From Roseburia sp. (GTDB lineage: Bacteria > Bacillota > Clostridia > Lachnospirales > Lachnospiraceae): 5,004 nucleotides of DNA. Below, piece after piece: positions 1-5,004 of this stretch. The translations under genes and the position numbers were made by a program. Below the pieces are notes generated by a model. That model was given only the letters and a program-made list of their open reading frames with translations. It was not told where the DNA came from and did not search any database. How positions within the stretch are numbered: position 1 is the stretch's first letter; each line of letters opens with the position of its first letter. The stretch lies in assembly GCA_017621905.1 (NCBI GenBank), contig JAGASC010000330.1, positions 1 through 5,004 of the forward strand, read 5' to 3'.

Positions 1-2
1 CA

Positions 3-20
3 AAGCCAACAAGTTGGCTT
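3..20. repeat. Perfect 8-bp inverted repeat, 2-nt centre
   Basis: AAGCCAAC at 3-10 is followed by AA and then its exact reverse complement GTTGGCTT at 13-20. As RNA it would close with a 4-nt loop and 7 bp. No T-tract follows on the + strand. On the - strand the following bases lie outside the window, so a terminator for a leftward transcript cannot be judged. Confidence 0.6.
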
Positions 21-61
21 GTGACCGACGTAGCGGACACTAAGCTCGAAAAGACCTCGCG

Positions 62-96
62 AATTCAGCAACGTATTGCAAATGCGTTGCTGAATT
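62..96. repeat. Long hairpin, 12 perfect bp plus inner pairs
   Basis: AATTCAGCAACG at 62-73 is the exact reverse complement of CGTTGCTGAATT at 85-96. The inner bases extend the stem by a T-G wobble and two or three A-T pairs, leaving a 3-5 nt loop centred on 78-80. The right arm runs into TTTT (95-98), so a weak intrinsic terminator for an upstream + strand transcript is possible, but the T-run is short and partly inside the stem. A palindromic repeat or RNA stem fits better. Confidence 0.65.
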
Positions 97-217
97 TTGT
101 GCCGACGTCGTCCAAGGGTCCTCATGGAACACATATCCCTTCTACGCTGCGTTACTGGCTATAGCATAAGTTGTAAACGCTTTATTGTTATTATACCGTA
201 CTCGTTTTTTCTGTAAA

Positions 218-247
218 TTGACATATCATATTTTTATATGGTAAAAT
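218..247 (+). promoter_or_regulatory. Sigma-A-type promoter for the AraC-family gene
   Basis: A consensus -35 TTGACA lies at 218-223. Eighteen bases later is a -10 TAAAAT at 242-247 (one mismatch to TATAAT), preceded by TG at 239-240, which makes an extended -10. Transcription would start near 254 and give a leader of about 90 nt before the ATG at 345. The -35 match, spacing and TG motif together make this a strong constitutive-looking promoter. The spacer from about 165 to 217 shows nothing else. Confidence 0.7.
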
Positions 248-271
248 CATACGTATTCATTTAGCAAGCTT

Positions 272-306
272 GTGTATTTGCTTCATAAAAAAGATGGCAA
301 ATATAC
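272..306 (+). promoter_or_regulatory. Inverted repeat in the leader of the AraC-family gene
   Basis: GTGTATTTGC at 272-281 pairs with GCAAATATAC at 297-306. This gives ten pairs, one of them G-T, around a 15-nt loop. It lies between the predicted transcription start (about 254) and the ribosome binding site (325-334). It could be an RNA hairpin affecting translation or an operator for autoregulation. The stem is AT-rich with a large loop, so it may equally be chance. Confidence 0.3.
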
Positions 307-344
307 TGGTCGTATAAACAATTTAGGAAAGAGGATAATGTAAA

Positions 345-1136
345 ATGAGTGAATATTTGCCGGTAACGTACGATGATAATGATTGTCTTTTTGTAAAGTG
401 TATGGGATATGAGGATCATGCGGATCTGGCACACTGGGGACCGGGGTATCGGAGTCATTGTATTCTGCATTATGTAGTCAGTGGATGTGGTTATTTTAAT
501 GGCGAGAAGGTTTGTGAAAATCAGGGTTTTTTCATTTTTGACAATCAGATGCAGGAATATCACTCTGATACGGAAAATCCCTGGAATTATTTCTGGATTA
601 TTTTTTCCAGGGAGGCTGCGGAAAAATATGTATTGCCGGTTTTAAAGCTGGATGCTTCTCATGTATTCCGGTTTTGTTTTAAAGGAAAGCTGATAAAAAT
701 GTGTCAAAATGTTTTTAGCGAGTACTCCTGTTTGTCTCATACGCAAGCGCTGGGGTTCTTTTTTAACTTAATTTCGCTGCATGAATCCGTGGCGGAATCC
801 AGTTCCTGTATTTCGATCCAGCATGTTGCAAATGCCAAGCTGTATATTGAATATAATTTTAATAAAAAAATTACGGTGCGGGATGTGGCCGAGAAAGTAC
901 ATGTGAATGAACGGTATTTATATAATCTATTTGTAAAGTATGAAGGGGTTTCACCGAAGGAATTTATCAATCAGCAGAGATATGCTATGGCCTGTGAACT
1001 TCTGGCCAACACGGCTCTGACCATAAGCGAGATTGCCTATTCTGTCGGCTTTCCTGACGTATGCACTTTTTCGAAATTTTTTGCAAAAGGGAAAAAAATG
1101 TCTCCGACAAAATACAGAGAATTATATACGGCATAA
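345..1136 (+). CDS. AraC/XylS-family transcriptional regulator
   Basis: This is a predicted sugar-responsive DNA-binding regulator, 263 aa, the usual length for two-domain AraC proteins. The N-terminal part (about residues 30-95) has the pattern of an AraC-type cupin-like sensor domain: a run of hydrophobic beta strands including HYVVSGCGYF and the NPWNYFWIIF segment. The C-terminal part carries two helix-turn-helix motifs, about residues 176-201 (ITVRDVAEKVHV...) and 226-255 (LTISEIAYSVGF...). It ends in FSKFFAKGKKMSPTKYR, the AraC signature region, although the glycine usually found just before the 'SP' is replaced by lysine. The ATG at 345 is preceded by AGGAAAGAGG at 325-334, ten bases upstream; an ATG at 338 is followed directly by TAA and cannot be the start. 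The gene lies 128 bp upstream of, and co-directional with, two GH2 genes, so it is inferred to activate them. The effector is unknown. There is no signal peptide or membrane segment, so the protein is cytoplasmic. Confidence 0.92.
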   Translation: MSEYLPVTYDDNDCLFVKCMGYEDHADLAHWGPGYRSHCILHYVVSGCGYFNGEKVCENQGFFIFDNQMQEYHSDTENPWNYFWIIFSREAAEKYVLPVLKLDASHVFRFCFKGKLIKMCQNVFSEYSCLSHTQALGFFFNLISLHESVAESSSCISIQHVANAKLYIEYNFNKKITVRDVAEKVHVNERYLYNLFVKYEGVSPKEFINQQRYAMACELLANTALTISEIAYSVGFPDVCTFSKFFAKGKKMSPTKYRELYTA

Positions 1137-1164
1137 TTTCTTTTTGTTTCGAAATGTTATATTA

Positions 1165-1188
1165 TTTAGTTTAACATATTACACTAAA
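1165..1188. promoter_or_regulatory. Candidate activator-binding dyad
   Basis: TTTAGT at 1165-1170 is mirrored by ACTAAA at 1183-1188, and an inner TAA (1172-1174) is mirrored by TTA (1179-1181). Nine of twelve half-site positions pair. The centre (about 1176.5) is roughly 40 bp upstream of the start predicted from the TATAAT at 1205. That is the standard place for an activator overlapping the -35 region. Many AraC proteins bind direct rather than inverted repeats, so the binding protein is an inference. Confidence 0.4.
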
Positions 1189-1204
1189 ATTCATCTATTT
1201 GTCA

Positions 1205-1210
1205 TATAAT
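1205..1210 (+). promoter_or_regulatory. -10 element (TATAAT) for the GH2 genes
   Basis: This is a perfect TATAAT hexamer. At 16-18 bp upstream there is no hexamer resembling TTGACA; the sequence there is CACTAA or similar. TTAACA at 1171-1176 is too far away, with a 28-nt gap. A perfect -10 without a -35 is typical of activator-dependent promoters. Predicted start is about 1217, giving a leader of about 48 nt to the ATG at 1265. No hairpin plus T-run terminator was found between the regulator stop at 1136 and this point, so some read-through from the regulator promoter is possible. Confidence 0.55.
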
Positions 1211-1251
1211 GAGCTCAGACTTTGCGGACTTTCTATTGTCATGAATAAATA

Positions 1252-1258
1252 AGAGGAG
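1252..1258 (+). promoter_or_regulatory. Ribosome binding site of the first GH2 gene
   Basis: AGAGGAG ends six bases before the ATG at 1265. This is a near-ideal Shine-Dalgarno and spacing, and it fixes the start of the 957-residue protein. Confidence 0.8.
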
Positions 1259-1264
1259 AAAAGT

Positions 1265-4138
1265 ATGAGCGCAGACATAAGAATCTACGAAAATCCACAA
1301 AAAACCAGCGCGAACAGAAAACCGCCAAGAAGCTGCTATATTCCCGGAGGGATTTCCGAATATAAGCTTCTAAACGGTGACTGGCGGTTCGCATTTTTCC
1401 CCAGGGATATCGATGTTCCGGAGCAGATCACGGCCTGGGATAAGATTCCGGTGCCCTCCTGCTGGCAGCTTTTTGGCTATGAAAATCCCAATTACACAAA
1501 TGTGAATTATCCCTATCCCTGTGATCCGCCCTATGTTCCGGATGACAATCCCTGCGGAGTCTATGAGCGCGAGTTTGCACTAGAGGAAAAATGGGGAAAA
1601 GTTTACTTTGTATTTGAGGGTGTTGCTTCCTGTGCATTTTTGTACATAAACAACCGGTATGTGGGCTTTACACAGGGCAGTCACCTGCAGGCAGAATTTG
1701 ATATCACTGAATATGTGCAAAAAGGAACGAACACGGTGCGGGTAAAGGTGCTCAAGTGGTGCTGCGGCAGTTATCTTGAGGATCAGGATTGCTTCCGCCT
1801 GAACGGTATTTTCCGTGATTGCTACATTCTGCAAAGACCGGAAGGTCATATCGATGATGTGGAGATGATTCCCACGGATCGGCAGATTAATATTAAATTA
1901 AAGGGAACTGCCACCGTCCGCATTTTGGAAGGGGATAACCTTTTGACGGAGACAGAGTTTACGGATGCATTCTCCTATTCCCCTGAAAATCCGGTGCTGT
2001 GGAATGCGGAAAAACCATTTTTATATACTGTAGAATTAGAGCGGGCCGGAGAACTTATCACCTTAAAAGCGGGGCTTCGAAAAATTGAAATATCAGACAA
2101 ATACGAGCTTTTGATCAATGGTGTTTCTGTCAAGCTTCACGGCATAAACCACCACGACACAAGCAAATACCGCGGCTGGTGCCTGACGGAGGAGGAAATC
2201 CGCAAAGACCTTATGTTAATGAAGGAGCTTAACATCAACTGCGTCAGAACATCCCACTATCCGCCTATGCCTTGTTTTCTTCAGATGTGCGATGAAATCG
2301 GTCTGTACGTGGTGCTTGAAACGGATATTGAAACCCACGGATTTATGAACAGACTGGCCAACGCCGTAAATTACGGATATGACATAGAATCCAACGCTTG
2401 GCCGGCCACGAAAAAGGAATGGAAACATGAGTTTGTGGACCGAATGAAACGCATGGTGGAGAATTATAAAAATCATGCTAGCGTCATCATATGGTCAACC
2501 GGCAACGAAAGCGGCCACGGCTGCAACCACTTAGAAATGATCCGTTGGACAAAAAGCCGGGACAACACAAGGCTGATTCATGCGGAGGATGCCTCCAATA
2601 AAGGTCAGATGCACAATGTGGATGTTTACTCCAGAATGTATCCTTCCCTTGAAATGACGGAGGGGTATGCGCTGACGGATGATATCAATGCGCCGGTGTT
2701 TCTGTGTGAATACTCTCTTGCAATGGGAAATGGTCCCGGAGATGTTTATTACTACAACGAGCTTTTTGACAAATACCCCAAGCTGATTGGCGGATGTATC
2801 TGGCAATGGACGGATCATGTGGTAACAGTGGACGGTGTCGAGCGATACGGTGGAGATTTTGAGGGGGAGCTTACCCATGATGAGAATTTCTGCTGTGATG
2901 GGCTTTTATTCGCGGACCGCAGCTTCAAGGCAGGAACGCTGGAGGCGAAAGCCGCCTATCAGCCGATTCGGACGAATTATGAAGATGGCGTCCTGACGAT
3001 ATATAACCGCCTTGACTTTACCAATTTGAATGAGTATCAATTTGTATACGCAATTGAAGTGGATGGAGAAAAGATTGCCGAAAAGCAGGTCGTTCTTTCA
3101 GCAGAACCGCATTCTTCCGTAAAAATTGATGTAGATTATAAAGAAACCCAATGCAGGTACGGAGCATATCTTAATACCGTTTTGATGAAAGATGGAAAGA
3201 CTTATGCCGAAACACAGCACGAACTTCCCTGTATCCTCCTGGCGGAGGAAAAGCCGGCAGGAATTGCTTTGACAGAGGATTCTATAAATATTTACGCTTC
3301 CGGCAAAGAGTTCTCCTATGTTTTTTCCAAACATTACGGTGCATTTACAAGTATTGTGGTGGATGGCGAGGAACAGTTGTCCGGCGAAATGATGCTTTCC
3401 GCCTTCCGTGCCCCCACCGATCATGACCGCAAAATCAAAGTCAGATGGGCAAATTTAAACACCTGGCAAGGCGAAAATCTGGATTGTGGTTTTTCAAAAA
3501 TTTATGACTGCCGTATTGAAAATGATACCATTGTGCTCACCGGTTCCCTTGCAGGTGTCTCAAGAAAGCCATTTCTAAAGTATGGCCTTACTGTTAAAAT
3601 TGCAGCAGACGGACAGATTGATTTTGAACTGAATGGAAATGTCCGTGAAGATGCGTTTTGGCTTCCCAGGCTGGGCTTTGAATTTGAGCTTCCGGGAGAA
3701 ACAAATGTGTTTACCTATTATGGAATGGGTCCGGCGGAGAGCTACTGTGATATGTGCCATGCCGCAAAAATGGGTATGTACACGAGCAATACAGAACAGG
3801 AATATGTGAACTATGTCTGCCCCCAGGAGCACGGAAACCATAACAAAACAAAAATGCTGAGAATCGGAAAGCTGGAATTTTTATCCCAGGATGGTTTTGA
3901 GGCGAATGTTTCAAAATATAGCAGCGCTGCATTATACAAGGCAACACATACAGACGAACTTTTTGCGGATGGGAAAACGCATCTGCGTATCGACTACAAG
4001 GTTTCCGGTTTGGGTTCCTATGCCTGCGGACCGGAATTACCGGAGGAATATCGATTAAAAGAGAAACAGATTCACTTTACCTTTACGGTAAAACCACAAC
4101 AAAAAGAAAGGAAGAAACACTTATATGAGAATCTATGA
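1265..4138 (+). CDS. lacZ: LacZ-type GH2 beta-galactosidase with an altered C6-side pocket
   Basis: This is a retaining glycoside hydrolase of family 2, predicted to release terminal beta-galactose or a related sugar from oligosaccharides in the cytoplasm (no signal peptide). It has 957 aa against about 1,023 in E. coli LacZ, with the five-domain order intact: sugar-binding domain about 30-185, Ig-like domain about 188-275, catalytic barrel about 277-560, second Ig-like domain about 570-660, and beta-galactosidase small-chain domain about 675-950 (YYGMGPAESY at 818, PQEHGN at 853). By hand alignment to E. coli LacZ these are kept: acid/base E415 in GNESGHG (E461), nucleophile E482 in CEYSLAMGN (E537), Mg ligands E356 and H358 in ETHG (E416, H418), H297 (H357), H331 in SHYP (H391), Y459 (Y503), W513 (W568), the EDQD loop at 172-175 (D201 region) and N79 (N102). 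Changed: L485 for H540, D545 for N604, and C921 at the W999 region. The fold and clan are certain; beta-galactosidase is the best name, but the true substrate may differ. The gene overlaps the next one by 14 nt. Confidence 0.93.
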   Translation: MSADIRIYENPQKTSANRKPPRSCYIPGGISEYKLLNGDWRFAFFPRDIDVPEQITAWDKIPVPSCWQLFGYENPNYTNVNYPYPCDPPYVPDDNPCGVYEREFALEEKWGKVYFVFEGVASCAFLYINNRYVGFTQGSHLQAEFDITEYVQKGTNTVRVKVLKWCCGSYLEDQDCFRLNGIFRDCYILQRPEGHIDDVEMIPTDRQINIKLKGTATVRILEGDNLLTETEFTDAFSYSPENPVLWNAEKPFLYTVELERAGELITLKAGLRKIEISDKYELLINGVSVKLHGINHHDTSKYRGWCLTEEEIRKDLMLMKELNINCVRTSHYPPMPCFLQMCDEIGLYVVLETDIETHGFMNRLANAVNYGYDIESNAWPATKKEWKHEFVDRMKRMVENYKNHASVIIWSTGNESGHGCNHLEMIRWTKSRDNTRLIHAEDASNKGQMHNVDVYSRMYPSLEMTEGYALTDDINAPVFLCEYSLAMGNGPGDVYYYNELFDKYPKLIGGCIWQWTDHVVTVDGVERYGGDFEGELTHDENFCCDGLLFADRSFKAGTLEAKAAYQPIRTNYEDGVLTIYNRLDFTNLNEYQFVYAIEVDGEKIAEKQVVLSAEPHSSVKIDVDYKETQCRYGAYLNTVLMKDGKTYAETQHELPCILLAEEKPAGIALTEDSINIYASGKEFSYVFSKHYGAFTSIVVDGEEQLSGEMMLSAFRAPTDHDRKIKVRWANLNTWQGENLDCGFSKIYDCRIENDTIVLTGSLAGVSRKPFLKYGLTVKIAADGQIDFELNGNVREDAFWLPRLGFEFELPGETNVFTYYGMGPAESYCDMCHAAKMGMYTSNTEQEYVNYVCPQEHGNHNKTKMLRIGKLEFLSQDGFEANVSKYSSAALYKATHTDELFADGKTHLRIDYKVSGLGSYACGPELPEEYRLKEKQIHFTFTVKPQQKERKKHLYENL
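1277..2156 (+). repeat. Tandem gene duplication, copy 1 of the visible repeat unit
   Basis: Bases 1277-2156 correspond colinearly, with no insertions or deletions, to 4125-5004, an offset of 2,848 bp. Homology starts abruptly at ATAAGAATCTA (copy 1) against ATGAGAATCTA (copy 2): the ATA codon for Ile5 of the first protein matches the start codon of the second. Many differences are at third codon positions, so both copies have been under protein-level selection for some time. Several exactly identical runs of roughly 25-30 bases remain, for example around 1585-1612 and 1818-1846, and could support recombination. Confidence 0.9.
4107..4114 (+). promoter_or_regulatory. Ribosome binding site of the second GH2 gene, inside the first
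   Basis: AAAGGAAG lies within the last codons of the first GH2 gene, with the AAAGGA core ending 12 bases before the ATG at 4125. Spacing is a little long. The upstream gene reads through this site and stops at 4136-4138, so translation of the two genes is probably coupled. Confidence 0.55.
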
Positions 4139-5004
4139 AAACCCACAAAAAACCAGCGAAAACAGAAGGCCTCCAAGAAGCTACTATATCCCAGGAGGCA
4201 TTTCCGAGTATAAGCTTTTGAACGGCGACTGGAAGTTTGCCTATTTTCAGAGAGACATCGATGTCCCGGAGCAGATAACAGCCTGGGATACCATTCCGGT
4301 GCCCTCCTGTTGGCAGCTTCTCGGATATGAAAATCCGAATTATACCAACGTAAATTACCCCTATCCCTGTGACCCGCCCTATGTTCCGGACGACAATCCC
4401 TGCGGAGTCTATGAGCGTGAGTTTGAAATTGCAGAAAAATGGGGAAAAGTTTACTTTGTATTCGAGGGAGTCTCCTCCTGTGCATTTCTTTACATAAACA
4501 ATCAGTATGTGGGATTTACGCAGGGAAGCCATCTGCAGGCCGAATTTGATATTACGGATTATGTGCAAAAAGGCAGCAACACAGTGCGTGTAAAGGTACT
4601 CAAATGGTGCTGCGGCAGCTATCTTGAGGATCAGGACTTTTTCCGCTATAACGGAATTTTCCGCGATTGCTACATTCTGCAAAGACCGGAAGGACATATT
4701 GACGATGTAGAAATGATTCCAACAGATCAGCAGATCCATATTAAGTTAGCCGGCGATGCAACGGTCCGCATTTTTGAAGGGGATCAGCTTTTGACGGAAG
4801 AAGAAATAACGGATACGTTCTCCTATGCCCCCGCAGCCCCTGTGCTCTGGAATGCAGAAAAACCATTTCTGTATACGGTGGAATTAGAGCGTGCCGGGGA
4901 AATCATTCCCTTAAAAACCGGGCTTCGCAAGATTGAAATATCGGAAAAATACGAGCTTTTGATCAATGGCGTGGCTGTCAAGCTTCATGGAGTGAACCAC
5001 CACG
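4125..5004 (+). CDS. Second LacZ-type GH2 enzyme, partial (3' end outside window)
   Basis: This is a tandem paralogue of the preceding gene, open for 293 codons to the window edge with no stop. It begins MRIYENPQKTSENRRPP and aligns without gaps to residues 5-297 of the first enzyme (residue n here equals n+4 there). I count about 36 substitutions, about 88% identity. Visible parts are the sugar-binding domain (about 25-180, with TNVNYP and the EDQD loop at 168-171), the Ig-like domain, and the first strand of the catalytic barrel ending at the NHH motif (H293 matches E. coli H357). The catalytic glutamates and the positions equivalent to L485 and D545 lie beyond the edge, so activity and specificity cannot be judged. 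The start at 4125 is chosen because the homology begins exactly there and an AAAGGA site precedes it. Substitutions F172 and Y175 next to the EDQD loop separate it from the first copy. There is no signal peptide, so it is predicted cytoplasmic and co-transcribed with the first gene. Confidence 0.9.
   Translation, partial: MRIYENPQKTSENRRPPRSYYIPGGISEYKLLNGDWKFAYFQRDIDVPEQITAWDTIPVPSCWQLLGYENPNYTNVNYPYPCDPPYVPDDNPCGVYEREFEIAEKWGKVYFVFEGVSSCAFLYINNQYVGFTQGSHLQAEFDITDYVQKGSNTVRVKVLKWCCGSYLEDQDFFRYNGIFRDCYILQRPEGHIDDVEMIPTDQQIHIKLAGDATVRIFEGDQLLTEEEITDTFSYAPAAPVLWNAEKPFLYTVELERAGEIIPLKTGLRKIEISEKYELLINGVAVKLHGVNHH

Larger units (their letters stand above)
1..164. other. GC-richer palindromic element, possible dispersed repeat or structured RNA
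   Basis: This stretch is clearly GC-richer than the AT-rich DNA that follows from about 170. It is packed with dyads: a perfect 8-bp repeat at 3-20, an imperfect hairpin at 21-40 (GTG.CCG paired with CGG.CAC) and a long hairpin at 62-96. CGACGT at 26-31 can also pair with ACGTCG at 105-110, which would enclose the long hairpin. It is open on the + strand from 3 to the TAG at 162-164, and on the - strand from an ATG at 134 off the left edge. Because of the palindromes both readings contain near-identical peptides (IQQRIANALLN and IQQRICNTLLN; KPTSWL and KPTCWL). I do not recognise a protein family in either. A repeat element or RNA is the simplest reading; a truncated small gene on either strand cannot be excluded because the left edge is missing. 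Confidence 0.4.

Noticed and set aside
1..134. - strand ORF from ATG at 134 running off the left edge
   Set aside because: The peptide is dominated by palindromic sequence that also gives the same residues on the other strand, and GAAGGG sits too close to the ATG (two bases) to be a convincing ribosome binding site. A gene is not excluded, but I do not annotate it as CDS.
261..563. - strand open frame of about 100 codons across the leader and start of the regulator gene
   Set aside because: It overlaps a well-supported promoter, ribosome binding site and AraC-family gene, its peptide looks like random AT-rich translation, and no family is recognisable.
1137..1200. Terminator after the AraC-family gene
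   Set aside because: The region is T-rich, but I found no GC-containing stem followed by a T-run; the only dyad fits an operator position better.
1211..1232. GAGCTC palindrome and a GACTTT direct repeat in the GH2 leader
   Set aside because: A 6-bp restriction-type palindrome and a 6-7 bp repeat are too short to claim function.
1265..1350. Signal peptide or lipoprotein motif at the N-terminus of the first GH2 enzyme
   Set aside because: The start (MSADIRIYENPQKTS) is polar with no hydrophobic core, so a secreted or surface enzyme is not supported.
4083..4739. Long - strand open frame (218 codons) opposite the second GH2 gene
   Set aside because: It is antisense to a strongly supported coding region. 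A similar antisense peptide occurs opposite the matching part of the first copy (around 1580-1849), as expected when a conserved coding strand is read backwards.
1265..5004. Mobile element or assembly duplication explaining the two GH2 copies
   Set aside because: There are no transposase, terminal repeats or target duplications, and the dispersed synonymous differences rule out a simple assembly repeat.

Overview
The window looks like a carbohydrate-utilisation locus from a low-to-moderate-GC Firmicute, most plausibly a gut clostridium of the Lachnospiraceae type. This is inferred from AT-rich spacers, strong purine-rich ribosome binding sites, an extended -10 promoter and the gene families; no taxonomic marker gene is present. 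All genes read on the + strand.

Layout. Positions 1-164 hold a visibly GC-richer, palindrome-rich stretch that is not clearly a gene. It is probably a dispersed palindromic repeat, a structured RNA, or the edge of a small ORF cut by the window. An AT-rich spacer follows, with a good sigma-A-type promoter (218-247) and a leader hairpin in front of an AraC/XylS-family regulator (345-1136, 263 aa). After a 128-bp AT-rich spacer comes a complete LacZ-type glycoside hydrolase family 2 (GH2) enzyme (1265-4138, 957 aa). A second, paralogous GH2 gene starts at 4125, overlaps the first by 14 nt, and runs off the right edge (293 codons visible).

How the genes work together. The spacer before the first GH2 gene has a perfect TATAAT with no recognisable -35, and an imperfect 24-bp dyad centred about 40 bp upstream of the predicted start. 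That is the expected geometry for an activator-dependent promoter, so the AraC-type protein is inferred to sense a sugar and switch on the tandem galactosidase genes. Both GH2 enzymes lack a signal peptide and should be cytoplasmic, acting on imported oligosaccharides.

Main points of interest. The complete GH2 enzyme keeps both catalytic glutamates and the Mg-binding residues, but carries Leu and Asp where E. coli LacZ has His540 and Asn604. These residues lie around the sodium/galactose-C6-hydroxyl pocket, so the natural substrate may not be plain lactose. The two paralogues are about 88% identical over the compared 293 residues. Over a stretch of about 50 otherwise identical residues they differ at only two positions, both beside the active-site EDQD loop. 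I see no evidence of a wholly new system; the paralogue pair and its altered pocket are the most promising lead.
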